The position numbers were made by a program, and so were the translations under genes. A model generated the notes under the pieces. That model was given only the letters and a program-made list of their open reading frames with translations. It was not told where the DNA came from and ran no database searches. From Lingula anatina (taxonomy: Eukaryota; Brachiopoda; Lingulata; Lingulida; Lingulidae), in contig NW_019775697.1 in NCBI RefSeq assembly GCF_001039355.2, positions 146,269-210,268 on the forward strand: a stretch of 64,000 nt of DNA, given 5' to 3'. Each line of letters opens with the position of its first letter. The stretch's first letter is position 1. This document shows, one piece after another, positions 49,047 through 61,155 of the stretch.

Positions 49047-51391
49047 AAATCAATGTCCCCCGCTTCCATGTAACATGTTGTGAAAATGAGGGAGGCATAA
49101 AGAGATAAGAACAAAATTACACATTATTCACAAAATTTATCGAAATGTTGAAGCAGAGTTTTGTTCATTTTGACATTTTAAAGGCATTTATTGTCTATGT
49201 TTATTCAAAAATATTTATATGTCTGTTCTGCTTGATACATAGGGGTGCGAGCAGAAGCGCCTGCGAGCACGCTCTTTTGTCCAACTATATCAATCTATAA
49301 TCTATACAGTAAAATTCTGTCCAGTTCGACCTTACAGTGTGGGCAGAGCACGCATTAACTCCATTTCAAGGCCTCCCAACGATAACCATCTTTCTTTCTT
49401 CCTTCCTTTTTTTTTTTTAATCTTGGTTTGTAAAATCCAAAAGGCGGAAAAGTAGCGAGGCACGTGTACAAATACATTTCTAAGTAAGGCGGGAATAGCA
49501 AGAAAACATAAAGGTGATGGAGGATCTGCAAATATGATCACCAAGAACTATCTTATGAAGCTGAGTCTTGGATATTTATCAAGCCTCTATGATAACGACA
49601 GGTGCTTCTTTTCCTGTTCACAAAATGTCATATTCACGACGTGAAATTACTTTTTAGAATCCATCTCGTGCAAATGACAATAAAGGTTGTATTCAATGAT
49701 TTGGCTTACGGACGTTTTTTTTTTCGCAAGCTTAAGAAATTCGTTTATCAATTTCTTTTTATGTTTATCATAGTTCAACAACAACAGATATAAAAGATCA
49801 ACAACAGATATAAAAGATCAATACATTTCAATATTGTATTTGATCAATGCAAAGTCTTAGAGATAACACCCTAAACAAAAACAAATGCACTTCTACGATT
49901 TACTTCACATCATTTTTAATCCACAATACTGCTTGCATTTTTATTTGCTTGATTAGAATGGGAAACATGCAAACGCGCAATTTCAGTTTCTAGATAATTA
50001 TTTTCTATTCGGGCACTTAAGATCGAATGTATCTATTATCGAGGAAAATGTATTGATCACTTTTAAATATTTAACAAACCGGTGTCGATATTTTGCTGTA
50101 TGCTCTTCTGACGTTAGTTGTATTTGTGTTTAATTATTGACGTGGCTGTGCCAAGGGTACCTGGTAGGTGTTTATTTTTATGCTTTCAAATGCACGACAG
50201 ACCCTTGTGATGCTTTCCAATTCGATATAATGGCCAGTTGGCTAGGGCAAGCTGTGAACTGCGCTGAAACACACGGCATCCGAAGATGACATGCGGATCG
50301 TAAGCTATCTAGAACCGTAAGGAGTATCGCGTCCTGAGAGCGTTTGTCTACGGCAGATCTTATCAATCAGCCTCATCGTACTACCACATTCTAACAGATC
50401 TTTGAGACTGTAAACGTCCATTTCAAGTTTATTGTGCGAGGACATAAGTATCAGAAATGGCATCACTTAATAGATTTTATTCCTGAAGAGGACAAGCCAT
50501 ATCAAGTTTTACCATAAAAAGATCACTCATAAAAAGCAAAGCTAGTGCTTACTGTGATGACATTAATACCACTTTCCGTTTGTGCTAGCCATTTCGTGTT
50601 CAATCTAGACCCAAGCTGAAAGAGAACCATTCTGACTTGAAAACTAATCATAAACGATGACCATCAGGCGTCTGGTAATGTAGAGTTTCAGTACGAATTG
50701 CTGTAGGCACTTACTCAGTCAAATGCTCTTGCGTTTTTTTATAAATAATATGATAATAACGACTGTCCCGGGACTCCTCTGAAGTTGGCATAAAATCCAT
50801 TAATAGATAAATGTGGATTACAGGTTGGATTTAAAAGCTTTTTGCAGAAATCGAGTGCATTGTGACATTTTTCTGAATTAGTCGCTTTTTGTTGTCAGAT
50901 TTGTGCGTGTCACCAAAAATATTGGCGGCCGCATCGTCTGCCACTTATTCTGAGATCCGGCGCTTTCGGCTCGATTGTTGTGAGAGAACGAAGTACAGCA
51001 ATGCAGAGTACATTTTAACCCAAATCTATTACTGTCTCCCAGCTCGGCGGCTCAGACAGGGAGTGCCGTGCCGAGAATCGTCTGTGCCAGCAGACATTCA
51101 GCCCCGGGAAGCCGCTCATTATACCTGGAGATTGTTACTCAAAACAATACTGGAAATTATTTTCATAAGTGAACCTTACACAGGAAGACGGCCAATGATT
51201 TATGTCCCTGCAGTCAATTATCTCGAGTGGTAGCCTTAAATCGAAGTTATTTTTCTTCATTTTACCAAGTTGGCGTTTGCTAAGACAGACCTCCTCGAGA
51301 CAAAGCAGAACATCAAGAAAGAATTCTATGGACCATCGTATGGACTAAGGATCCACAGCTAAGAGGAGGTCTGACAGACTCTTGTCGCAAA

Positions 51392-54300
51392 ATGGGAAAC
51401 GCGAAGAGTTCCAATTCAAAAAAGAAGTGCAAATTACCACGAGAAGATATGGATTATTTGTTAGAAAAGACTTGTTTTACAGAAAAGCAGATTAAGGAAT
51501 GGTATAAGGGCTACATGGTAAGTTTGCCTTATCAATGAAATACTACAGTCTGCGTAGGATTTTGTGTTATTTTAAATAACTGTAGATTTATCCCCAACAT
51601 AATCATACTAGGACATACAGTATATCTGATGTATGGATGTATGATTCCCCATCTCGCGTAACTGGTTCAAATGGTGTACTAAACAGAAACAATTCGATAA
51701 GAATAACACGGCTAAAGAAATATGGAGCAATTATCCATCATTAGGTTCAAATTATGATTATTGTACTAATAAATTTGTTCATTGATGTTAATTGACTAGC
51801 GCGAGAACAGTATTATTCAGGCACTTTTTAAACGCAAACTAAGACATATTTATTTGTACTCTATAGTTTTTGAAGACTTTTTATTTCAAAGGATGCCCAT
51901 TTATTGATATGTGAAATTGCATTTTTTCGGATTTTATAGTTGCAGACTTTTGTATGATAGAAAAATATTAAAGAAAGAAAATATAATAAAAATTCGTAAT
52001 AATGATTACACATTTATACGTCAGTGTAAGCATACATTCACATTTAGAAATTTTGGCGGTTGGTTTTCATGTTCAATTTTTCTCCGTTTCCTATGCTAAC
52101 AGTAAATCGAATATAGCCTTAAATTAACTGTAGAGTATCGACTACAGATCGACTGCTATATCCTTCTTGTTATTCGTAACCTTTAGCATGTTTTCATTGA
52201 GACCCGTTAGATGAATTGTCACTAAATCGAGTTCCCTCCAAATCCATAGTAACATGGATGGTTACCGGAATCAATCACCGTGAACGTGGAGAAACAACAG
52301 TGCTGGCGAATTATCACTGTTTGTCTAAGATACACCATTATTAACACGTTTATGAAAATATGAAGAGCATCTATTTCGCATACAGTCTGACTGGTATACG
52401 TTTTGCTTGGTTTTCTGTTTACATTTTACTGTCGAATAATTTTTCATTTGTCACTCGATAGGCCAACCCGTACATTGTGTTTGTCAATTAATTCGCATTT
52501 ATAAAATATCAATGTAGATTCATTAACGCGATCTTGTGCGAGCTTAATATTAATTAGTCTATCAGAGTAAATAAAATGCCATCATTGCCATTCGGGTGAA
52601 CATCATATGGGTTATATCTAGGTTAGCTCACTGGCGCCGTTGATCGATGAGAATAAACTGCATTTTAATGAAGTAGGTCTTATTTCTAGCACATCTATAT
52701 TCTATTAATTTTCAAATACTGATATGGCAGGAAATTGACGTAATATTGTTAGAGGATATATCGTGTATGCCGTATAGAGCTAAGGCAGGCCATCACGGGA
52801 CCTGTTTGGCTTTTTTTTTTTTTTTTTTTTTTTGCCTAATCGTTTGATATTATTTTTTAATGTCATAAGAAGTTGCCTTTAGATATGCCCATGCAAATAG
52901 TGCGGCATAAGCGTCTCTCAAAATACCAGGAAGGCGACTTTTAGAAGGTATTCCGGTGTTTAGTGCAGCCTTAAGATTCAAACGTTCAAAATGCTCTTCT
53001 AAATCAATAACAAAACCATTGCCGTGAAATTCCCCGTATTTACCGGGCACCTTGACAGGTGCATTAAGCAATGTTAAATTGACGGCATTAAATTTCCTAT
53101 ATCTGGTAGTAGAAGTGAGTGAACACATATATATGCATTTCACGCAGCTCGGAGGAGATGGAGAGGAATGATCACGTTTATTGTCACTAGCCCAAGATAT
53201 ATGAGTCACCATAGCTACATTGAAAGTCAACAAAATCAGCGAATTTGGTAATTCATTCAAGATTTGTCCCCTGAGATACAGGTTTATAGCGCCTGTAGAA
53301 AAAGAAAACATCGTAAAAGGCATTTGGTGAAGTGAATTGACACTGGATGTATCTTTCAAGTGTATTTGGGTATGAAGAAGCTTTATTGTTGACGAATACA
53401 CTACTGAAATGGTGATTACGGGCAGGGATAACGGGCTCCATGAAGTGCAGTCTTAACGCTTTCTCCTGGCGCAGTCTGAGCTTTTGTTTCTCTTAAAACT
53501 TGCAGGAACATAGTTGTAAATGATTGATAACAACATTTTTAGATAAGTAATGTACTGAATTTTCCAGGTTGTTTTAACCTGAAGGTTAGGAGGAAGTGTC
53601 TCAATAATTGCATTTAACAGCACTTATTCTTTACTTTCCACTTCGTTGCAGAAAAGGCAATGTCATTTTTCTTGAAGCATTTTATTCAAAACATTTTAAT
53701 ATTTAGGCAATAGTCATTCGTTCTTAATTAAGTACGATTTTTTTTCGAGGGGGGAGAGAGAGAATTCTAACTAGGTCCAACCACACTTCTGGGAATTATT
53801 CTGTGTCAGAGGAATAATCTTTGATCTTTCTTCTCTGGTTTGGATCAAGTATCAACAGATACGTTTCTTACACTTTGGCATTTCCCGGAAATTGTATTGG
53901 TTTTTGTTAATGTTCCCTTTTCTTTGTCTTTCTCAAACACAAATTAGATCATGCCAATGTTGAAAGTACCCGCGAGAGATAATAGATCTTATATATTTTA
54001 ATTTGTTGCAGAATCCAGCCTAATAAAACACGCACTTCAACTCGATGTGACTTTGATGGTATCTTAAATTGCCATAATTTGTCGGCCAATACTGTGCTTG
54101 TGTTATTCATGTTCCTAAAAAATTGAAGTAAACTTTAAAATGCCAACTAAGAGAGCATCCTTTATTTGTATTTAGAAGCAAACTGAGAGAAGTGGCAGTT
54201 AACGACGATTTTGTGCAATTTCCGGAAATGAAAAGTAATGATACACTGTGATTATCTTAAGGCACATTTTATCACTTGCAGCGTTTATCTCTCAGTACTC

Positions 54301-57300
54301 ATAAGATGGTGGCAGTGAACTTGCATCTAAATCACTGATGCATACATCGATTTTTGCCGCGGTGTGTAGCATTTTCTGAAGTGATGATATCATTTGATAG
54401 GCCAATTATGGAGACCTGAAAATAAATGCAAATCATTGAACAGTCCCGTTCAGACAGGTAACAGTTCATCTTGGCTAAGGGGAATATCATCTTGGTAGTG
54501 AAGGAATCAATCGTTAATGTAAATGCGTAAAGTCCTTTCTTAGTGTAGGACATGTTGGACTGTGATCAGTCTCTTTGGTGAATCTTGTGCACATTAATTA
54601 GTAAGAAGCATGTCACACACTTACTGGAGATAACAGAGGCAAATGCAACAAGGTGCCGCTAAATCACAATCATCTAGCCCACACACAAAAATGACTGTTA
54701 GCCAGAAGTTCCAGTACAGGTATATTTACAATGACGGATTTAGGGAAGGTTGTCAGTGGGGTCCTGACCACCCCCCACCCACCTTCGATTTCTGAAAGCA
54801 ATCCCACCGATGGTCCCCTCTTGAAATTGGAATTTTGACTAGCTGAATTAAAGTTCTAAACAAGATCAAATGGCACCGTTCGCCCTCTAAAATATCAAAA
54901 TTTTTCGGGGCCTTCAGCGGGCCCCGAAACCCACGCCAAAGGGGGGGGGGGGGTCGGCTGCGCATCCGCGGACCCCCCCCCCCACTTCAAATAATTATGG
55001 ATCTGCCCCTGTATGTACCCGATGTTTTCACTGCCTGCAGTATGATAAAATGTCCAAAAAGAAATGGCTTAAACTAAATTAGATAAGTCAAGGCAATTTC
55101 TGTGGTTATCGCTCGTCCTTAACCAAAATATTGAAAACCAGATATGTATCCTTCTCAGAGCGTCCTTCTAGTTTCAACTGAAAATGTATATTGTGAGCAG
55201 GTCATGTGGTGGGTGAACTCTCAAGAGCACGAAAGGTTCATCACTTAATGACCCCTTAGTAGATTCGTCTGTTCGTAATAAGATAAAACTTTTCAAACGT
55301 AAAAGCATGTATATACTATTAACACAAACTTAGTGTATTGCATTTTGACAAGCATTGCGTACCGATGGAGCATTCTGCAAATTGTTTTTATAGATTTACC
55401 TATTCCAGATACAGGAAAACCACTACACATATCTTGGCAAATTTCATCATTTAGCAATGATATAATACGCCTAAATATAATTCATGTTCAATTGTTTTCG
55501 ATGGTTTGATCAAGAGATTGATCAAATCGTTCAGACTACAACTATGTAATCAGTGTCCAGTTTCCAGATTTCCATAGGTGGTGACAGTGTGTGCGGCCTG
55601 AGTGACAGATTACAATTGCAATTCACCGATCAAGTTCTATAAACATAACAATAATGAACACACAACATTAACATTGGCCGAAATCGGTCAGAATTGATTT
55701 GCTTTCCGTTTTCTTTATTGCTGTTATTGGTTAATTGACGTTTTATAACACAGGTGCTGGCCACAGCATAATCCCTTCTATTTGTTTATGCCACTGATCT
55801 CTCAGATTCGAGCTAGAAGAAATACACATACGCACGGAAAGAATAACCCAATGCTCACTGATAATGTTCTACTTTATTTTGTGTAGCATAACGAGATAAT
55901 CTCTTCATTTAGATCTACCTGTTAATCTATAAGAAACTTTTAATAATAAACAAATAGTACACAGTCCTGGGGGACTATGAAGAATTCCTGATAGGAAATT
56001 GGACCCAGGCACTATTTGCTTTAAGATATTAAAATATGAATATATTGTTTTCTTCGATAAACTTACAATTTTACATTGACTTCAAAAACAAAATAAAAAA
56101 AAATCCATAGTGACACGAAATGTTTTTTCTAGTAAATATTCACAATGTTATAAAGATTTCCCTGATGCATTTTTCACAATAGTGTGTGGTTAACATATAA
56201 TCTTTAATAATATAGTGAATATAAGGTATTTTGTATGATATTGCCACTGTGAAATTGGTGTTCCTTGATCACAAATGAAACCCAAATACTCACCCTTGTA
56301 ACATTAAATCATACAGGTCCCATACACTCTTTTGGCCATTGATGTTAATATATGACAAGCTTTGAATGATCTTTGTCACCATTTGATTATTATCCACAAG
56401 CATTCTTATTGTGTTTGGGGCATGTGCATTCCTCCATCTGATTCACTTAATAGTTATTTTTTTGCACCATTTTTTAGCTACAGAGTGATGCGTAACTATG
56501 GTATCATTCACGGAACATATACGCTTAGAGAGCATTCACATCGAGAAGAACCGCGTAATCCTTTAATGGTCTCTCAATGAATGTCAGTGAATGTCATTGA
56601 GAGACCATTAAATGGTTTCCCCGGTCTTCCTTTCATGTAGGTCCGCCATATTTAGGTCTCTGCCTTGCTAGACCTCGGCTCTTCTCGATGTGAATGCTCT
56701 CTAACTTGTGATCCATGGTATATTGTAAAGAACAACATCAATATGTATATCACATTCTTCATAAAAAATCATGGTACGTTATTGAAAAAGATCAAATCTT
56801 CGATGTGAATGTCGTATATTAGACTGTATATTCATGTACTGAAACATATTAAAGTTTGGGTTACATGACTCATGATTTTGTGTGGTATTACTTTTCTTGC
56901 CAAGTACAAAATGTGATCAGTATAATGGATGAGAAGGTGAAGGCAAACCCAAGGTAGAAGGTTCAGTGAGAGTTAGTGTACTGGAAACTGAAGATATAAA
57001 TACACGGTCTGTCACCACTACCCATTAAACAAATGCCTGCCACGTGTAAGTAGTCGAGGCAGAAGTCTCATAGGACATCAATATCTACCGGGAAAGCCAC
57101 GTTCTCTCCACTTCAATACCTTAAACCAATTTATTGGACGCAGGCACATTTGCGAAATGTTTTTTCCATGGACGGACGCGCTAGTTGGCTTTTTTGCTGT
57201 ATGTATCTGATGAGGCTGATAATAAAATTAAAGAATTATCACAGGTTTGACCTTCCTGCAGTTGATGCAGATGCAAACGAAATGAATGAACGTCCTCCGA

Positions 57301-59771
57301 GAGTTGGTCTATTAGTAGAGTCAGGCAGCGAAATGTCTAATCTTTAACGTATCGCCTTTGGAGGAAATTTCCCACAATTTGTTACAGTACCCAAGTTATC
57401 CAACCTTGCTTTTTTTTTTTTTTTTTTTTTTGTGCAAATCGAAAATAAAGAGAGAAGCCGGCATAAACTTATGTTCTCAGTCCATGTAGGTCTAGTTTCT
57501 TTTCGCTATACAAATCATTTGATTTTCTGCTTGTCCGGATAATGTTCAATTTCTTATCGACGCACTGGTATGGGCACTTCAAAAAGTCAGGTACTACAGC
57601 ATCTCTGTTTTTCTCGGTTGTGGTTCTTGGCAACTCTATGTACGTCACCCTTGTTGTACCCCGTCTCCTTGAGGGTTTGTCCTTCAGAGATACTATTTAC
57701 TTAATTGGCATTCCCCACCTACGGCGAATACAAACGTGTAAATGATCGTCCCACGGTTGCTAAATCTGGGCGAAAATTGGTCTCTGCGGATTTGCAAATC
57801 CAGCAAAGCGATCTAGATTTTCACGCGACATTTTCATTACATAGTTGAAATGAAACGCAACTTGGGGGCAATTATGTGTATTATTGGAAAGTTAAGCTTA
57901 TTCTTGTATGAAGTCTATCACATACTTTCTTTTTGGAAACAAGACATCGTAACGCAGACTTCATGATTAGGTACAGCATTAAACATCAAGATTTTTACAT
58001 TTCGTGGTTTCTCATATTTATATTTTTGGCATGGCGGAAACATGCTCTGTGAAAGTCTAGATAGACCTCTCGTTAATGAACTGAAACACAACCTGTGGCT
58101 TTTATAACAATAACTGACCTGTTATGAATGTATATGATAAAGGTGAAAAAATACGGAATGAAGGCGTACTAGGAACTGGTACCTAGATTTCAGTAAAGAC
58201 ATACAGGTGCCTCTGATGTGATTTCTGGTCAAAAGCAATCTTAATTGATGCTGATCGTGTTGTTCATTATATTTCCAGAAAGACTGCCCTGAAGGATCCT
58301 TGACCAGAAGTAAATTCCTCGACCTTTATTCAGAATTCTTCCCCGACAGCAAAGCCAAGTCATTTTACGAACACGTTTTCCGGACATTCGACGAAGACAA
58401 CAGTGGTGCCATCGATTTCAAGGAATTCTTAGTAGTGAGTATACGGCATTCTTTAATTATTGTCTCCGGCGTAACTACAGACGCTTGGGTATAGATTTTG
58501 AAAATGCTTCATGGAAACCTAATTGCTTAGAAATTGGAAGTATCAAAATACAAACAATTTGAGTCCATTTAGCGCAATTTATAAATGAGGTTGAGTACGG
58601 GTGCCAGTAGGATTATATTTAAGATATTTTCCAAACAGATATTTTCTTTATGTTTATTTATATCTGTAGCACCCCTAATCCAACAATTTCATTTCATTTG
58701 AGCCGGGCGTTAGTACGAGGTAATAGTAATTGGGGACTATCACTGTAGTATGCAGGTCCCAGGGTGTGCTAGGTAGCACATTTTTACAGTCAATAGTTTT
58801 AAATTATTAGATCAAGACTGGAGAGTTAAGAGATTACTGTCACTTCTCCGATCAATACTTTGAGATCTGGAACGCGGTTTTTTTCTGACACCGATGTCCC
58901 TTGTAACCAGTGTAAATTGAGGATTTACTAGTGTCAAATTATATTGCATGGATATGAAAGCTTTACATAAAAAACCAACTCCTTTATAACACGAATATAT
59001 TACTTAAAATAGGCTCTTCTATTATTGTAGAAAAGTAATATATTGCCATGACACATTTTAAAAAATACACAGTTCAAATTGGTGACAGTCTTTATTATCT
59101 ACTAATATCATTTGCATTAAAATTTCAGGCAATTAGTATAACCAAATCAGGAGAACCAGAGGAGAAGCTGGCCCTGGCATTTCGGCTGTATGACATAGAC
59201 AGGAATGGTACCATTGAGGAGCATGAGATGACGGAGATACTTAAAGTGAATATCTGTGACCGGACTTTGTCGACTGAATGATGTCAAAATAAGAACGAGT
59301 AGAAATACAGATAAGATATGCATTGTATATACCCACTGTCGGGGCCACAGGGATATTTTTCTTTAACAATTTATAGATATTTTCTGGCTAATTCTGTCCA
59401 CAAAACTGTTCAGCAAAATATTGAAAGCTGGTCTCTGGTATGGAATATTCGGTACTATATTTTTAAGCTCCACGGATTTTAAAAGTCAGTAATCTATGAC
59501 CTCAGTGCACATGAGTACCTCCCAGCGTTTCGCTTATCTATGTCATCTATTTCAGGCGATCTACAGCTTAGTTGGTAGGGAACCTCAGTTAGAGAGCAGC
59601 CCAAAGGAGAGAGCAAGATCCATTTTCAAAAAGATGGACACTAATTGTGACGGCGTTCTCACCAAAGACGAATTCGTGCAAGGTTGCTTAAAGGACGAGA
59701 CGCTGTTTAATATGCTTACTACTAACAATTGTGGGATCAGTACAAATGGCAAAGACTCGCTATCTGAGTAA
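51392..59771 (+). CDS. Neuronal calcium sensor family EF-hand protein, four exons
   Basis: Exons 51392-51517, 58279-58434, 59129-59245 and 59556-59771 are all separated by phase 0 introns and give 204 aa, slightly longer than the usual 190-193. The start [12 protein letters not shown] has Gly2 and Ser6 as in N-myristoylated members, followed by a basic patch. EF-hand 1 carries the family's disabling Cys-Pro (KDCPEG, residues 43-48). Loops 2-4 keep their calcium ligands: [12 protein letters not shown] (80-91), [12 protein letters not shown] (116-127) and [12 protein letters not shown] (161-172). [16 protein letters not shown] and the spacing between hands match hippocalcin/neurocalcin/VILIP-type proteins. 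Known family role: calcium-triggered exposure of the myristoyl group and membrane or effector binding in neurons or photoreceptors. Which subfamily is unclear; the N-terminal extension and last 30 residues are divergent. Confidence 0.93.
52850..53401 (-). other. 183-codon ORF of unknown status inside an intron
   Basis: This is the longest unexplained ORF in the window. Its last third ([20 protein letters not shown] ... [19 protein letters not shown]) has balanced, protein-like composition; the first part is less convincing. It resembles nothing I recognise. It lies antisense in the first calcium-sensor intron, directly next to a poly-T tract at 52811-52832, which is the position of a poly-A tail for the minus strand. 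It could be a processed insertion fragment or chance. Confidence 0.25.
54729..55011. mobile_element. hAT-like MITE, family C, copy 2
   Basis: The left end CAATGACGGATTTAGGG and right end TGGATCTGCCCCTG correspond to those of the copy at 17828-18090, with long G and C tracts inside. It is non-coding and intronic. The target duplication is no longer evident, so the copy is older. Confidence 0.6.
56525..56704. mobile_element. 180-bp MITE with nested palindrome
   Basis: The outer ends TTAGAGAGCATTCACATCGA and the inverse TCGATGTGAATGCTCTCTAA are exact complements and extend to AGAAG/CTTCT. The middle holds a second inverted pair (TAATGGTCTCTCAATGA and TCATTGAGAGACCATTA). The whole element can fold into a long hairpin. 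It is non-coding and intronic to the calcium-sensor gene. Confidence 0.8.
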
Positions 59772-60475
59772 CAAGAGGAGCAGCATAAAGACAGAAATAT
59801 GAGACTGCAAGCACGAACTTTACTGCATATTCTCCTTTTAACGATCACTGAGAATATCCCAATTGTACTGACTTTACCAGGAAGACACACAGAGAGGGTA
59901 TTTTATGTCAGAGATGAAATTCACTTCCAATTCTGTCGATAACTGGAATAATAGTTTCCAGCAATAACCAACCCAGTGTTGGATAATCACTTTTTGCAAA
60001 ATGTAGAAAAGATTAGAAGTATCCTGGGCGTTCCACATCACCATGCCTTTTATAACCCTGACGCTGTTTCATTATGTGTTGTCATTTTGCATTGATTTTG
60101 AATGTCGATACGGTCACAATCATCAATTTAAATTATATTAATTTTATTTTCTATAATCGTGACGGTTGTAATGTGCTTATCAGTCTTCTCTTTACGTGGT
60201 GGAAAGTTCCAGAGATACCGACGTACCACTTGCTCTTTCATTTAGCCACGAAAGCCTGGAATATAATCATGTCAAAATAATCTTACAAGGCAACGTAAGG
60301 ACTCACTTCCAGGCAATTTTATTTCAATATGTTTCTCTGCGATTTCTACAGTCACAATAAATATCAATTATTTCACTATGTCCGTTGTTCTAAGTACTTT
60401 TGTGTACACAAAAGACGTTTGTTGGACGGCGATAATGACATATAAGGTGAGCATATTTTCATTATTACAAAGGTA

Positions 60476-60808
60476 TTACATAGAAAACGTCTGGGAATCG
60501 GTCCAATCACGACCTTCATTTTCCTCGTCTCGTGTTCTTTCTTCCCCAATAAGCATCGGATCGATCCGTCTGTAATTTCGTAGAAGAGCATAGTATTTAT
60601 ACATCATAAAACACATTATTGTCCCAAACACGAAGGCAAGAATTGCAAATGTGATGGCAACTGCTCGCATGCCATAACAAACGACGTCAATTTTACAACT
60701 ATCTGGCATCGTCCCTCCTACGGCTTTCATTAACGTTTTTCTGAAGTTACGATTCGCCTCACTATCTTTCTGTATTTTCTCAACATGTAGCCCGCCGGCA
60801 TCTATCAG
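60476..60808 (-). CDS. Possible last exon of a small single-pass membrane protein
   Basis: A minus-strand frame is open from about 60808 to a stop at 60476 and has an ATG at 60730. It encodes a hydrophobic segment (AVAITFAILAFVFGTIMCFM, about residues 24-43 from that ATG), a Tyr/Arg-rich flank (YKYYALLRNYRRIDP) and an acidic tail (EERTRDEENEGRDW). This layout fits one membrane helix with a cytoplasmic tail, with upstream residues (EKIQKDSEANRNFRKTL) suggesting that the exon continues an earlier one. No convincing acceptor or upstream exon was found before the microsatellite at 60.9 kb. I do not recognise the family. Confidence 0.4.
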   Translation of the reverse strand: MIDAGGLHVEKIQKDSEANRNFRKTLMKAVGGTMPDSCKIDVVCYGMRAVAITFAILAFVFGTIMCFMMYKYYALLRNYRRIDPMLIGEERTRDEENEGRDWTDSQTFSM

Positions 60809-60906
60809 TCACGGATTTGAAATCATTGTACAGCACTGAAATCAAATGTATACGGAATATTAATATGATTGCGAGCAGGAAGAAATGCAAAAAAGTATGA
60901 CAATGC

Positions 60907-60989
60907 ACATGTGTGTGTGTGTGTGTGTATGTATGTGTGTGTGTGTGACAGGTGTGTGTGTGAGAGAGAGAGAGAGAGAGCAAGGAAGC

Positions 60990-61029
<40 letters not shown>

Positions 61030-61057
61030 AAGGAAGCGTGTGTGTATGTGTGTGTGA

Positions 61058-61099
<42 letters not shown>

Positions 61100-61109
61100 G
61101 CAAGGAAGC

Positions 61110-61152
<43 letters not shown>
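60907..61152. repeat. Compound (TG)n/(AG)n microsatellite
   Basis: TG and AG dinucleotide blocks alternate, with a repeated linker CAAGGAAGCG or AAGGAAGCG between them at least three times. So it is partly a higher-order tandem repeat of about 60-75 bp. The ORFs on both strands here are artefacts of the repeat. Confidence 0.95.

Positions 61153-61155
<3 letters not shown>

Larger units (their letters stand above)
44046..51391. other. Intergenic region between the divergent TPR and calcium-sensor genes
   Basis: This 7.3-kb stretch separates two head-to-head genes, so both promoters must lie in it. It contains the N-marked duplication at 45556-45983, MITEs at 46419-46557 and 48825-49046, and scattered short ORFs (for example 46630-46815 and 50889-51233) without recognisable domains. 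The 5' non-coding exons of either gene could lie here but were not identified. Confidence 0.5.
51518..58278 (+). other. Calcium-sensor intron 1
   Basis: This 6.8-kb intron holds a minus-strand ORF (52850-53401), a hAT-like MITE (54729-55011), a palindromic MITE (56525-56704) and poly-T runs at about 52811-52832 and 57413-57432. No further exon of the calcium-sensor gene is needed to keep the protein complete. Confidence 0.65.

Noticed and set aside
50889-51233. 114-codon ORF just upstream of the calcium-sensor start
   Set aside because: It is in the same strand's presumed upstream or 5' UTR region with no domain; higher GC content there can keep frames open by chance.
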